Assembly: GCA_964561605.1 (NCBI GenBank)
Contig: CAZLQD010000025.1
Location: forward strand, 1-64,000
Direction: 5' to 3'
From: JALUZX01 sp964561605
GTDB lineage: Bacteria; Planctomycetota; UBA1135; JALUZX01
Length of the DNA stretch: 64,000 nucleotides
Below are positions 1 to 9,830 of this stretch, one piece after another. Below the pieces are notes generated by a model, which ran no database searches, was not told the DNA's origin, and was given only the letters and a program-made list of their open reading frames with translations. Numbering within the stretch: position 1 is the first letter of the stretch; each line of letters opens with the position of its first letter. The position numbers and the translations under genes are program-made.

Positions 1-2066
1 AGCCCGGGAATGGGGAGGGCCGGGATGGAGCCCTTGGAGAGGAAGGCCAGGTAGATCCCGCCCCCTCCCCCGGGAACCTGCAGGGAAAAGGGGACCTTGT
101 TTCCCAAAACCACCTCCGCCGGGGCCCGCAGGTCGTCCCAGTGCATCACCCATGTGGAGCGGTATTCAAAGTGACCAACCAGGATGATCTCCCTCCGATA
201 GGGATCGTAATGGATGCCCCCGATCCATGCTCCAGCCGGCGGGACTTCTCCATAGGTCTTGACCATGGACCAGGAAAGAGTTCCAGGATTCAGGAGCCAG
301 AGTTCCACCGAAGATTTCTTGGTCACAGGGTCGTAGGGGACCCTGAAGACGAAAAACCTGTCCAGGATTTCATCGTACCACAGACCGTGGAAGGAAACTC
401 TTTGCTTGGGATCGTAGGGAGGGAATCCCTTTGTCCGGTACCTCTGCCAGGTTTTTCCGTCCCAACTCCAAAGATTCTGCCCGGGGTTGGGGAATCCGGG
501 TTCGGCGACCTCGAACCAGTAGAGTTTCTTCGAGGCCGGACGCCAGGCCATTTTCCCGCCGATGCCGACGGGGCCGAACGCACCCTTGACCTCCTTCCAG
601 TCCTTTCCGTCCCATTCCCAGAGATCGTGAAACCAGGACATGGTGGTTTGGCCGCCGTAGAGGACACAGACCTTCCTTTTGGGGTCGTAGCCACGCATCC
701 CAAGTTCCCGAGGCCTGGGGTAGTGGGCGGGATAGAGCCGGGTCCAGTCCTTGCCGTCCCACTCCCAGGTCTGGTTCAGGTATTGGGCGGCGTTCCAGAG
801 GCCGCCGAAGAGGACGGTCTTCTTTCGTGCCGCGTCGTAGGTGAGCCAGACGGAATCGAGAGGTGTTGGAGGCTGGTGGGCGGGCTCCCGGAGGGTCCAT
901 CCCAGGCCGTCCCACTCCCAGGTGCGGGAGGGCTCGATGACGTTGGAGTTCTTGAGGCGGCCGAGCCAGGCGACCATCCGCCTCCGGCCGGAGTCGTAGG
1001 CGAGCTGGCAGCCCATCCTCCAGGGCATGACCTCGCCGGAGAGCTTCCTCTCCCATTTCTTCCCGTCCCACTCCCACAGGTCGGTCATGGCCCAATCCCC
1101 GTCGGGGCCGGATGGGTCACTGCGTTTTTCCCCGCCGAAAAGGACCAGGCGCTTTCGCCTTGCATCCCACACAAGTTGGGGAGAGCGCCTGGGGGGAGGC
1201 CAGACCTTCTGCTTGGGGATCGCGTGCCACCCCTTCCCGTCCCAATACCAGAAGCCGTCGGACTCGTGATAGGAGTTGGGAGGCAACCCGCCGAAGGCGT
1301 AGAGATACCTGCGGTCTGAGGAGAGCCCTGCGCCGGGGGGGGGGGTCCAGGAGGACTGGGCCTTCCGCCAATCACTGCCATCCCAAAAGAAGAGGCCATC
1401 GCCGGTGATCAGGGCCACTTTGCCCTCAGAAGGATACCAGGCAGCGCTGTGTGGAACCGCCCACTTGGACCAGCTCGGAAAATTAGGGGGATGGGCGGGG
1501 TTCATCTCCATCCATTTCTTACCGTCCCATTCCCAGGTATCCAGCTTTGGAACCATGGATTGGGTATAATAGCTTCCGACATAAACCACCTTTTTCCTTT
1601 TCCGGTGAAAGGCAAGCACTTGGCTAACTCTGTTTGGAGTTTTTCCTGGGTTGGGTTGGGAATCGAGGATTTCCCATTTTCCGGATTTCCAGAAAATGGT
1701 TAAAGTGTTCGAAACCAATCTGGAACCGTTCCAATAGAAACCACCGAAGCCGAGAATCTTGTCTTCGGATTCTTCGTAACAGTATGCAAGCCCTCGAAAC
1801 CATTTCCTTGTGGGGTTTGATTTGGTAAAAGGGCCGCCGTTTTCCCTTGGGATCCACCTTTGTCCATTCCATTCTGCCAGGCATCCATTCCCCAATGAGG
1901 ATCGTGACCAAATTCTGCCTAAACCTGAGTGCCATACCAAGTATGTAGAATTGTCCTTAGAATTGGCAAAAGGCCTCCGAACCTCCTCCCAGACCTGGCT
2001 TTGAAGAGGAGGGGAAGCGAAAAAGAAAAGGTAGAAAAAAAAGCAGGCCTGGTTTTTTTTTACCAT
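1..2066 (-). CDS. Secreted kelch-like repeat protein, C-terminus cut by window edge
   Basis: An uninterrupted minus-strand frame runs from an ATG at 2066 to the left edge, at least 688 codons. The N-terminus (MVKKNQACFFFYLFFFASPP) is a signal peptide. The body holds nine or ten repeats of roughly 60-70 residues, each with a W-x-W-D-G-K-x-W core (for example DTWEWDGKKW, DLWEWDGKDW) and many with an R-K-x-V-L-F-G-G strand. This is the kelch / galactose-oxidase-like beta-propeller pattern. The last visible part (LQVPGGGGGIYLAFLS) matches the beginning of the C-terminal beta-domain seen in other secreted proteins of this window, so little is probably missing. Its start overlaps the end of the upstream fragment by seven bases, suggesting translational coupling. 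Substrate and role are unknown; extracellular or envelope display is inferred. Confidence 0.8.
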   Translation of the reverse strand, partial: MVKKNQACFFFYLFFFASPPLQSQVWEEVRRPFANSKDNSTYLVWHSGLGRIWSRSSLGNGCLAEWNGQRWIPRENGGPFTKSNPTRKWFRGLAYCYEESEDKILGFGGFYWNGSRLVSNTLTIFWKSGKWEILDSQPNPGKTPNRVSQVLAFHRKRKKVVYVGSYYTQSMVPKLDTWEWDGKKWMEMNPAHPPNFPSWSKWAVPHSAAWYPSEGKVALITGDGLFFWDGSDWRKAQSSWTPPPGAGLSSDRRYLYAFGGLPPNSYHESDGFWYWDGKGWHAIPKQKVWPPPRRSPQLVWDARRKRLVLFGGEKRSDPSGPDGDWAMTDLWEWDGKKWERKLSGEVMPWRMGCQLAYDSGRRRMVAWLGRLKNSNVIEPSRTWEWDGLGWTLREPAHQPPTPLDSVWLTYDAARKKTVLFGGLWNAAQYLNQTWEWDGKDWTRLYPAHYPRPRELGMRGYDPKRKVCVLYGGQTTMSWFHDLWEWDGKDWKEVKGAFGPVGIGGKMAWRPASKKLYWFEVAEPGFPNPGQNLWSWDGKTWQRYRTKGFPPYDPKQRVSFHGLWYDEILDRFFVFRVPYDPVTKKSSVELWLLNPGTLSWSMVKTYGEVPPAGAWIGGIHYDPYRREIILVGHFEYRSTWVMHWDDLRAPAEVVLGNKVPFSLQVPGGGGGIYLAFLSKGSIPALPIPG

Positions 2067-2830
2067 GGGAGCCTCACTTCAGAAACAGGTTTTTCTCCCG
2101 GAAGAAGGGTGTAGTGGTAAAGTGCTTTCTGTCCTGGAGAGCCCTTTCCTTTGACGTAGATTTCCCAGACAGCACCAGGGTTTCCGCGGAGGACCACTCT
2201 GCCTTTTTCGGGGGCAAGGTAGCCCCCCCATATTACACCTACTTTTCGTGCATTCAACTGGCCGGAGAGGGTGATATCCCGGGCGGGGCGGCCGTCTGGG
2301 TGAAGGAAAACAATCTTTTTCTTGAGGATTGCAGCTGTTTCGTCCAACCGTGCTCCGGCCGGGGGCAAGACAAAATGGTCTTGGACCACCGAAGCCGAAT
2401 CGTAACCGCAGAGAAGGACCCGGTAGGTCCCGGCGGGGAGGTAGACCGTCCCAAGGGCTCCGGAAGGGGATAGCCTGGTCACCCACTTCCCCAATTCGCC
2501 CCGGTATTCCACCCAAGGCCTCTTGGGGAAAAGGTCCATGGAAGGGAAGCGGATCCTACCCGTGGCAGGAGCCAGGGGCGGGCCGTCGTAGGTGAGGTCG
2601 AGACGGACAGGCCCCTTCGAGGGGTCCAGGGAGAGCCTCTTGGGTAGGCAAGGCGCTTTCCATTCGCCCGAAGCCTGGAGAGAACTCTTGACCAGGATGG
2701 AATAGGAGCCGGAAGGGAGCCTCCGCCAGGAGAAGGTCTTTCTCCGGAAGGAACCCGGGAAGGTCCCTTGCCCCTCTTCCCCTTTCAGGCTTACCTCCAG
2801 GGACCCCGGTCTCCTGCTCTTTGTGGGTCA
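2060..2830 (-). pseudogene. Broken fragment of a secreted prealbumin-like domain protein
   Basis: The coding-like frame is open from 2827 down to a stop at 2060-2062. It reads as carboxypeptidase-regulatory-like beta-domains: one with GSLEVSLKGEEG followed by LPSGSYSILVKS, then LGTVYLPAGTYRVLLCGY and later strands. No ATG, GTG or TTG occurs in this frame before the ATG at 2539, which lies inside the second domain, and a stop sits at 2828-2830. A good ribosome-binding site (AGGAGG, nine bases before an ATG at 2831) leads into a different frame that soon looks non-coding. A frameshift near 2810-2830, from decay or a sequence error, would join them. Another coding-like stretch in a third frame (about 2794-3060) may be its upstream part. 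The intact fallback is a 159-aa protein from 2539. Confidence 0.5.
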
Positions 2831-3138
2831 TCTATGACACCCTCCTTTCGGGGGTTAGGTTCCCCCAAATGGGTGTCCAAGGAAATAGGGCATCTACCCA
2901 AGACCTGTCCCAGGACCACCGGCCGAATTGCGAATTTCCTCGATTCATAGACATCAGCCTCAAGGTTCACGCGGCTCGCCGAAGACCAGTTTCCTTTGCG
3001 GGTCAGGCTTCTCCAAGAGGTGGTTCTGGGAAAAGGTCGGGCCTTCCTTGAGCGTCTTGACTGATGTGGGAAAGACCGGTTGAATGCAGAGGTTGCCACC
3101 TAGGAATCAAATTCAATGGAAAGAGCGGGAGGCACAAA

Positions 3139-3303
3139 ATGGAGGGAATTTTAATATCAACCATCAGTAAGAAGGAGCGAGGAGGTGGAGTAGGGAGCAA
3201 TATAGAATATGCCCTTCAAAGTGGGGCCAAGAAGATTTTAATTAAATTGATAAACCAAGAAACTGCTATTAAAATAGAAAATGAAACAAAAAAGTGGAGA
3301 TGA
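3139..3303 (+). CDS. Possible small protein (54 aa) upstream of the first giant secreted protein
   Basis: An ATG at 3139 follows GGGAGG at a spacing of six bases, a good ribosome-binding site. The frame runs to a TGA at 3301-3303, just 24 bases before the next gene. The peptide is Lys/Ile/Asn-rich (it contains KKILIKLINQETAIKIENE) and shares the AT-rich codon use of the two large genes downstream. No signal peptide, membrane segment or known motif was recognised. It could be a genuine small gene, a leader peptide or chance; the stretch from 2831 to 3138 holds no other gene I can support. Confidence 0.3.
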   Translation: MEGILISTISKKERGGGVGSNIEYALQSGAKKILIKLINQETAIKIENETKKWR

Positions 3304-3327
3304 CTCAATTTTGAGGTGCTTGATACA

Positions 3328-6045
3328 ATGAACCGGTGGGGTTTGCTTCTCCTGTCTTTCGGCCTTGCTTGCTTCGTATTGTTTGCCTCATTTTGTGGAA
3401 GGTTTTTGCCAAGAGGAATTAGAAATCCGCCATATGAAAATAACCGTATTGGTCCAAGGCCTTTGGCGGGGGAGAAGGGTGTCGGCAAGAAAAGAGAGAT
3501 GCCTCGGAAGCAGGTTTGTTTGGACAAGAAAGATTGGGAACCTCCGGCATTTTTCGACTTTTTGGATGTCAATCCATTCCTCCAAGATCCTTCAGTAAGC
3601 GGATGGTGGTCATTCCGGGTCGTTATGGCCGATTCGGGGCGGCCTTGTCCAGGCGCAAGGGTTGCCTGGTACCCAGGATACAATCTGGATAAATCGAGTT
3701 TTAATAGTTACATACGTAGACTTTATGGGTACGAAAAAGCTGAAGCCATTTTATCCAAGGGGCTCCATACGAGAACGGATTATTTGGGTGTCTGTCAGAT
3801 TCCAAGGCCTGGCTTTCCAACAATGGTTGCCGCCAGAAAGGGAGAATATCTAGGCTTTTCAGAATTTCCATTTTCAGTCCTTTACTTGGAAAAAGCCGCC
3901 GTTTTCACGGTTCAGGTACAGGACAAGAATGGGATTCCTCTGGGTGGGGTTCCTTTACTTGCTAGAGCCTGGGATGAAGTTGGCAATCTAAGGGATGTCT
4001 GGAACGGAATGACCTCGGAAAGCAAAGGGACTTCTATAGTTCGAATTTTTCCAAGGAGGCTGGGCAAGCCTTTCGGGATGAACGTCCAGGTTCTTCTGGC
4101 GTGGCCGAGCCCGGTGGCAAAGGGGAGATGGGTTTCCATTGACCCTCCTCCTCGGGAACCCATTATTATAAAATCCCCCGAGACTGGGCGGGTTCTTGTG
4201 CGGGCGGATTGGACGGAGAAAAGGGAAAATGAAGGCCCTTTTTGGGTCGAGCTACTTCCGGAGTCCACCAAGGGTATACCTGGAAAAAACGATTTTTCCC
4301 TTTGGAAGAAGGTGGAAAAAGGTGTGGCTTTATTCCCGTGGGTGGGCCTGGGGTTAAGGTTACGGGTTAGGGTTCTCCCCTTCCATCGTACCTTTGGTGG
4401 AGGGGACCAATATTCTTGGGCGTTCTGGGAGGGGCAAGGTCCGTTGCGTCCAGGGGAAACTGTTTTAGTGAATTTGAAAGAATCCGTCAATAAGGGTTTT
4501 TCCTTTCAGGCGGTAGACGAAAATGGGGAGCTTCTCAAAAAGAAGAGACTTTTTTTCGAAACAATTGGAAATACCCGTGGGGCTTGGCAGGCTATTCAGA
4601 ATTCCTTCGGGTATACGGATGAAGAGGGATTCTTCAGAGGTCTTTTCAACGATAAGGGGTGGGAAAGGTGGTTTAGGGTTTCTCTTTGGCCTGTGGACGG
4701 GAAAAGGCCGGGGGAAGGTGCTCCTTCTGCCCTCATCAAAGTACCTTCAAAGAAGGGGCCCTATAATCCGTTTCTTGGGAAAATCACATTTTTTTCCCCC
4801 AAAAGGCTCATTGCGGGCCGTGTGTTGGACCATAGAGGCAGCGGAATTTCGGGTGCTATTGTGACTGTTTCACCGGTAGGGGAAAAATTGCCCCCATCTG
4901 GAGGGTCATATTGGGTTCGTTCCGGGGCTGGGGGAAGATTCAAAATCCTTGGAAATGCCTCGTCTGAAGTTGTTGTCCAGGCCCAACACCAAGATTACGG
5001 ATGGACTAAACCGGTCTTGGTTTCTCAGAATATGAAGAACCTCATCCTTCGATTCGATGGAACATTTGAGATTCAAGGGGTTCTAATTCTGGATCGGCCG
5101 TCTTTAGCCCGATCAATATCTGTTTATGCCTTTGATAAACAAGGTGGAAAATTCATAAAGGGACGTCCCTTCTACAGAAAGGAAGGAAAACAAAGAAATC
5201 AACTCGCTTTTCAGGTGGCGAAAGTTCGGCCGGGAAAATGGGACCTGTATTTCTACCTTGGATCCTGGAAGGTCGGCCAGATCGATGGTGTTGATGTGGT
5301 TTCTGGGTTGACCAAATGCTTGGTTGAAACCCATCCTATGGATTTGAGGGGGCGGATAAAAATTTTGTCTTTTCGCCTTCGCCGGCGCGTTCATTCTGTT
5401 GGTCTTTCCCTTTCGGGGGATGGTAAAACCTCTGAAATACTCTCCCCCATTGGAGATGGAGGGAGGGCGAGAAAGGGTTTCCTTTTTTGCTTTGCGCCTA
5501 CGGGTGAAACCTACCGTTTCCCAGGTTTCTTTTCAGGGAAAGAAGGGAAGTGGACTTTCCCCTTTCCAGCTCAACTCGACCCACAGGCTTTATGGGTTAC
5601 AGGCTTCACCCCAAAGGGGATCGTGGGAAAGGAGGGGAGAGGTGAAATCCTTCTTTTGGAGAGGGGTGTACCTGTCAGGTTGGAAGTGGATGGTCCGATG
5701 ACTCCGTTGAAAAACGGCTATTTTCTCGAGTTCCGGCTAAGACCTGCTTTTCAGTGGAAGAACCGGTGGGAAAAAGGCATCATTTCCTCAAGCATGGAAA
5801 AATTCCTTCACAAGGGCGGAAGGCTTGTCCATAAAGTCTATGTGCCAGTCTGCGGCCATTATAAGATTGAATGTCATATAAAGAGAATATTTAAAGCCTC
5901 GGAAAAAGGGATTCTTATTAAGCTCAAGAAATCTAGCATCCATGTAGTTCGTAGTGGGCCCAACTTTTTCCAAATTCAGTTGCAGAAAGGTGGTATTCCG
6001 AACAGGTTTTTGGGAAATGGAAGAACAAACACAAAGGTATATTAA
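3328..6045 (+). CDS. Giant secreted protein with carboxypeptidase-regulatory-like domains
   Basis: The protein is about 905 aa. I chose the ATG at 3328, which has GAGG eleven bases upstream; a GTG at 3316 would add four residues. The start MNRWGLLLLSFGLACFVLF is a signal peptide or N-terminal anchor. The rest is a chain of beta-sandwich modules with the prealbumin/carboxypeptidase-regulatory hallmark D-x-x-G-x-P-x-x-G-x-x-V: near residue 90 (DSGRPCPGARVAWY), near 195 (DKNGIPLGGVPLLARAW), near 390, and near 495 (RVLDHRGSGISGAIVTV followed by SGAGGRFKILGNAS). No catalytic motif was seen. It is a paralog in design of the 7386-9830 protein. Base composition is markedly AT-richer than the flagellar and operon genes, consistent with acquisition from elsewhere. 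Function unknown; surface or periplasmic location inferred. Confidence 0.75.
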   Translation: MNRWGLLLLSFGLACFVLFASFCGRFLPRGIRNPPYENNRIGPRPLAGEKGVGKKREMPRKQVCLDKKDWEPPAFFDFLDVNPFLQDPSVSGWWSFRVVMADSGRPCPGARVAWYPGYNLDKSSFNSYIRRLYGYEKAEAILSKGLHTRTDYLGVCQIPRPGFPTMVAARKGEYLGFSEFPFSVLYLEKAAVFTVQVQDKNGIPLGGVPLLARAWDEVGNLRDVWNGMTSESKGTSIVRIFPRRLGKPFGMNVQVLLAWPSPVAKGRWVSIDPPPREPIIIKSPETGRVLVRADWTEKRENEGPFWVELLPESTKGIPGKNDFSLWKKVEKGVALFPWVGLGLRLRVRVLPFHRTFGGGDQYSWAFWEGQGPLRPGETVLVNLKESVNKGFSFQAVDENGELLKKKRLFFETIGNTRGAWQAIQNSFGYTDEEGFFRGLFNDKGWERWFRVSLWPVDGKRPGEGAPSALIKVPSKKGPYNPFLGKITFFSPKRLIAGRVLDHRGSGISGAIVTVSPVGEKLPPSGGSYWVRSGAGGRFKILGNASSEVVVQAQHQDYGWTKPVLVSQNMKNLILRFDGTFEIQGVLILDRPSLARSISVYAFDKQGGKFIKGRPFYRKEGKQRNQLAFQVAKVRPGKWDLYFYLGSWKVGQIDGVDVVSGLTKCLVETHPMDLRGRIKILSFRLRRRVHSVGLSLSGDGKTSEILSPIGDGGRARKGFLFCFAPTGETYRFPGFFSGKEGKWTFPFPAQLDPQALWVTGFTPKGIVGKEGRGEILLLERGVPVRLEVDGPMTPLKNGYFLEFRLRPAFQWKNRWEKGIISSSMEKFLHKGGRLVHKVYVPVCGHYKIECHIKRIFKASEKGILIKLKKSSIHVVRSGPNFFQIQLQKGGIPNRFLGNGRTNTKVY

Positions 6046-7385
6046 ATGGAGGAGGTCAATGGTATTGACCTTGGATGTTTTGATTACTTTTACATAAATG
6101 GTCGCGTTTTTTCGAGCATTTCTCCGGTTAGGACGAAGGGCTATTTGAGTGGGGTCGGGTTCGGGACCGGGAGGGGTAAGTGAGCCGTGGTCCCCTGGAG
6201 CCGCGGAAAGAAAAGATTCCTTTCTTCGTGGAGAAGGCCCGATTGAACCTCTCCACTTCCCACATAGTGCTCCAATGCCCCTTTCCGGGGGGCTTCCGGA
6301 CAGAGAAATATTTGGAGGGAGCTGCCAGGGTCGGGTCCGACCCAGGCGCGTTGATTTTAAAAGGCGGTACACAGGAAAATTAGGTTTTTGGAAGACCATT
6401 CTCGTATGGGCCGTCTTGGAAACCGCGTCTGCGGTGTTCCCATCACGGTTGCAGGCCTTCGCCGGGAAGGGGCGGTCCTTTGGGGAATCCTCTACGAGGG
6501 CCCCTGGACTGTAGCACCCTACAAGACGTATGGGCAAAGGGTTCGGCTAGAGTTCATGCCGGGGTTCCCAGTGGAACCATTTGCAGGGGCCAGGCGACCA
6601 GGGGGCTTCCTAAGCCTCACGAATCCAAGGACCCACGGGTCTCCACGCCCAAATATCCAACCTCCCGTTCCTGGGAAAAGAGAGCAGGTTTCAACCGCCT
6701 AGACCCCAGAGAAGGAGCAAAAATTCTATTAGGGAAAGGCCGGGTTGACAAAGTCGAGGAAGGAAGTACAAGGGGATTATGCCAGCCGGGGGGGACCCGA
6801 AATCGGCTTTTTCCGTTGGGGCTCCCGGAGGAAAATACTAAGACAACCTTTGAGGGTGGCAGGATTGCCTGGGTAGGAGGAAAATTGGTTGGCGTCTTCA
6901 AATGAACAGGAAATAGAGCGTTTCCGATTTGGTCCAGGCTTGCTCTCATGCCAAGGATTTCCCCTCGAGGGGAAGGAAAGGAAAAGAGCGGAAGCCATTA
7001 CTTCGAGTCCATCGAGCCGGGGCGAAAAACATTCTACCGAATGGCCCTGCGCTTCTTTTGATGCGTTACATGGCATTTCAACCAATAGCTCAACAGATTC
7101 GTTTTACATCAAAATATGCTATGTTGATTCACCTGGGGATGACCACAGGAGATAGAGCCGATTGTGCCTGGAAAAAGGATGAAGAAATGAATCGTGAATC
7201 CATTCTTTGGACAAGCCGGTCCATTGAATATTTCATCGTTTGTACGTATGGGATGAAGCTTGGTGAAAACTCGGAAATATTTGCGTGGTGGACCTTGTTT
7301 TAGCGATGTTTTCTAAAAATCCATAAAGTATGTATCTTCCGACGAAGGCAGGACGATCCTTGAAGCCAGATAAAAACCCGGCAAT
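6046..7385 (+). other. Gene-poor stretch with possible coding relics
   Basis: No intact gene with a credible start and ribosome-binding site was found in these 1.3 kb. Several short plus-strand frames carry coding-like pieces, for example GLRREGAVLWGILYEGPWTV near 6450-6510 and FEGGRIAWVGGKLVGVFK near 6850-6900. They change frame and are broken by stops, so an eroded relative of the flanking beta-domain proteins is possible but not shown. The last part (about 7060-7380) is AT-richer and shows no recognisable element. Confidence 0.4.
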
Positions 7386-9830
7386 ATGAGAATGAAAGAC
7401 AGGCGGTTCCTGCAATGGCTCTTGATTTTCATGATGGTCCTGGGGGGAGTTTTCTATTTTTGGGGGTTCAAAGGCCCAGGTTTTCATGGAGAGGTGGGGA
7501 ACCAGGATTTAAAAACAAATAATTTGGAGACAGATAGAGGGATCAACTTTTTCCTAACTAAAGCGGAAAACATGGGGAAAACCCTTTCTGGGGCAAAAAG
7601 AAAGATTATTCCTGTTTCCTCGGCCATGATCTCCTCTGGGCCAGAACCCTATCTCCTCGAGGTTCGTGTAAAAAAAAGGGTAGGGGGGAATTTGGTTCCA
7701 GCGCCCAAATCGAAAGTTTATTTGGAAAAGAATTTTTCTGAATTCTATGGAGATGAAGAGTTTTGTATTGAGGAATCCAAAGGGGGGCGCTCACCCCAAG
7801 AAGATGTTCAAAAAAGAAGAAAATTTGTATTTTCGACTAATAGAAGAGGGATTGCATTTATTCCGCTGAGGGGTGGCCCTGTGCGCTATTTGGCGGGAAA
7901 AACCAAATTCCGATTGTGGGCGGAATCGAGGGGCGGGGAGCTCGATTCTAAATGCAGGATTATTTACTTGGATAGCCAAGGCATTGCCAGGATCTTTGAG
8001 TCGGGAGTCTGGTCCTTGGCCAGGGGTGGTGTGGATTTGGTCCTCTCCCAAAAAACCAGTATTTGTTTCCAGGTTCGCAATCAGAATGGCGAGCCGGTCC
8101 CGAACGTCCCTGTTGGTTTGTTCTATGCGCAAAACGGGCCAAAAAGAAGTTACAGTTTGCTTCTTAGGGGGGCGAGCGGGGAAAGGGGGAAAGGTTGCCT
8201 GAAGAATGTAAAACCATTGCTTTGGGGAATTTTTAGAAAGAAAGAGGAGGAAATCCAGAATTTGTTCCTAGGCTTCATGTTTCCAAGAAAGGATATTTCG
8301 GAGAATTTTTATATCATTACAGAGAAAAATTTTCGCGGGGCTCCCCTAAAAATGATCCTTCCGGCGACCGGGAAAGTTATTTTGAGGGTGAATGATGCGG
8401 CAGGGAAAAAAATAAAGAGTGGGTGGGTTGCTCTTAGGGACCCCATGCATAGATCTGGTCATTGGGATGATGGCTGGGTTCGAGGGCCTTGCGAGGAAAG
8501 TAGAAGATGGATCAAGCGTCATTCGGTTCCAATTAAGAATGGAGAAGCATATTTTCCTTTTGTCGGCCTTGGAATGAAGATCGAGGCCTTGGTGGTTGTG
8601 CCTGGGATTGTTCGGTACAAGGAGAAGGAATTCTTGGGGCCTGTTCTCCCGGGTGAAGAAAAGATTGTAAGAATAAATCTTTTTCCTGTTGACCCCAGGA
8701 TTTCCCTCAAGGCCTTTGGGGCAGGGAATGAAATTCTTGCAGGAACACGAATAAGGGTCTTTTTCTCAGATATATATGATTTAAAATCTTTTCCAGGATG
8801 CATCAGGCACTTTTGTGAAAGTGGTTGTACGGACACCCTCGGTCGTTTGACTATTCCGCTTCCACCTGGGTTTTCATCCGGGGAAATCCGGCAAATGCTG
8901 TTGATCTCATCGGGGAAAAGGGGGAAAGCCGATTTTTTCAAATTAGTCGATTTGCCGCAACCCTTCGATAGTGGAGTATATGATATTGGCAATGTTGTTT
9001 TCAAGCCTTTTCCTTTGGTTGCATCAGGAATCGTTTCCTGGGAAAACAAGCAGGCAGCTTTTGATGCCGTTGTCGTTTTTCTCAGGCAAAGAATCCGCAG
9101 GGGGCGACTGGAATGGGTTCCTGTGTGGAGGACTCGAACCGGAATGGACGGCGGATTTTCGCTTTCTAGGCTCTGGGATTGGGAAAAAGTAAAAATGGTT
9201 TCCTTTATGGAAGACGGGAGCGGGTACTCCAAGGGGGTTGTAGTCGACCGGGGAAGAAAAGGGGTTAAAATTATTCTTTATCCGAGTGGGGGGGTTCGCG
9301 GTAAGATTCTAATTGAGAAAAAAGAATGGATAGAAAAATCGCTGATCAATGTATGGTTGAAAAATAATGATTTAACTGGAGAATACGGGGTTCTGTTGCC
9401 CATTACCAAGGAACTTTTGCCGGACGGGAGGTTCTTGTTCAAAGGGTTGCCGCCAGGGATTTACGATTTCTACGTTACAAATGGTTTTTGGCCAGGGCAA
9501 AAAATTTACTATCTGCCCGGGATCAAAATTGTTGCCGGGATGAAGGGCACTTGTCACGATCTGGGTAGTATAAATCTAAAAGGGATTTTTGAGGAAGTAG
9601 AAATTGATGTTCGTGGGGAGAAGGGGGAACCTTTAGTGATAAAGGATTATTTTCATAGGCCCAGGCTTATTGGTGTGCCAAAAGGTCATTTTGATATGAA
9701 AAACGGGAAAATCTATCTTCTGAAAAAAATCGGAGAAACGCCCACTGCTACGATTAAAATGAAGGGGTTTAAAGAAATGAGAATAAAGATAGATAGAAGG
9801 CACATTGTGGTTTCGCTGAGAAAGAAATAG
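7386..9830 (+). CDS. Giant N-terminally anchored protein with carboxypeptidase-regulatory-like domains
   Basis: The protein is 814 aa. The N-terminus MRMKDRRFLQWLLIFMMVLG is positively charged and then hydrophobic, a signal anchor or signal peptide. Beta-domain modules follow: near residue 60-100 (LLEVRVKKRVGGNLVPAPKS), near 220 (FQVRNQNGEPVPNVPVGLFY), near 335 (LRVNDAAGKKIKSGWVAL), near 540 (SGIVSWENKQAAFDAVVVFL, followed by a D-G-G-F-S-L strand), and near 680 (PDGRFLFKGLPPGIYDFYV). These are D-x-x-G-x-x-V and L-P-P-G-x-Y signatures of prealbumin-like folds. No enzyme motif was seen. Codon use is AT-rich, like its paralog upstream, with Lys/Ile/Phe-rich regions, and no strong ribosome-binding site is visible. 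Function unknown. Confidence 0.75.
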   Translation: MRMKDRRFLQWLLIFMMVLGGVFYFWGFKGPGFHGEVGNQDLKTNNLETDRGINFFLTKAENMGKTLSGAKRKIIPVSSAMISSGPEPYLLEVRVKKRVGGNLVPAPKSKVYLEKNFSEFYGDEEFCIEESKGGRSPQEDVQKRRKFVFSTNRRGIAFIPLRGGPVRYLAGKTKFRLWAESRGGELDSKCRIIYLDSQGIARIFESGVWSLARGGVDLVLSQKTSICFQVRNQNGEPVPNVPVGLFYAQNGPKRSYSLLLRGASGERGKGCLKNVKPLLWGIFRKKEEEIQNLFLGFMFPRKDISENFYIITEKNFRGAPLKMILPATGKVILRVNDAAGKKIKSGWVALRDPMHRSGHWDDGWVRGPCEESRRWIKRHSVPIKNGEAYFPFVGLGMKIEALVVVPGIVRYKEKEFLGPVLPGEEKIVRINLFPVDPRISLKAFGAGNEILAGTRIRVFFSDIYDLKSFPGCIRHFCESGCTDTLGRLTIPLPPGFSSGEIRQMLLISSGKRGKADFFKLVDLPQPFDSGVYDIGNVVFKPFPLVASGIVSWENKQAAFDAVVVFLRQRIRRGRLEWVPVWRTRTGMDGGFSLSRLWDWEKVKMVSFMEDGSGYSKGVVVDRGRKGVKIILYPSGGVRGKILIEKKEWIEKSLINVWLKNNDLTGEYGVLLPITKELLPDGRFLFKGLPPGIYDFYVTNGFWPGQKIYYLPGIKIVAGMKGTCHDLGSINLKGIFEEVEIDVRGEKGEPLVIKDYFHRPRLIGVPKGHFDMKNGKIYLLKKIGETPTATIKMKGFKEMRIKIDRRHIVVSLRKK

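Noticed and set aside
141..1319. Plus-strand 392-codon frame in the first 1.3 kb
   Set aside because: It is the exact complement of the repeated W-x-W-D-G-K codons of the minus-strand kelch protein, which explains its apparent periodicity.
5788..6537. Minus-strand 249-codon frame over the end of the first giant gene
   Set aside because: Most of it is antisense to the clearly coding beta-domain gene, and it has no ribosome-binding site or domain.
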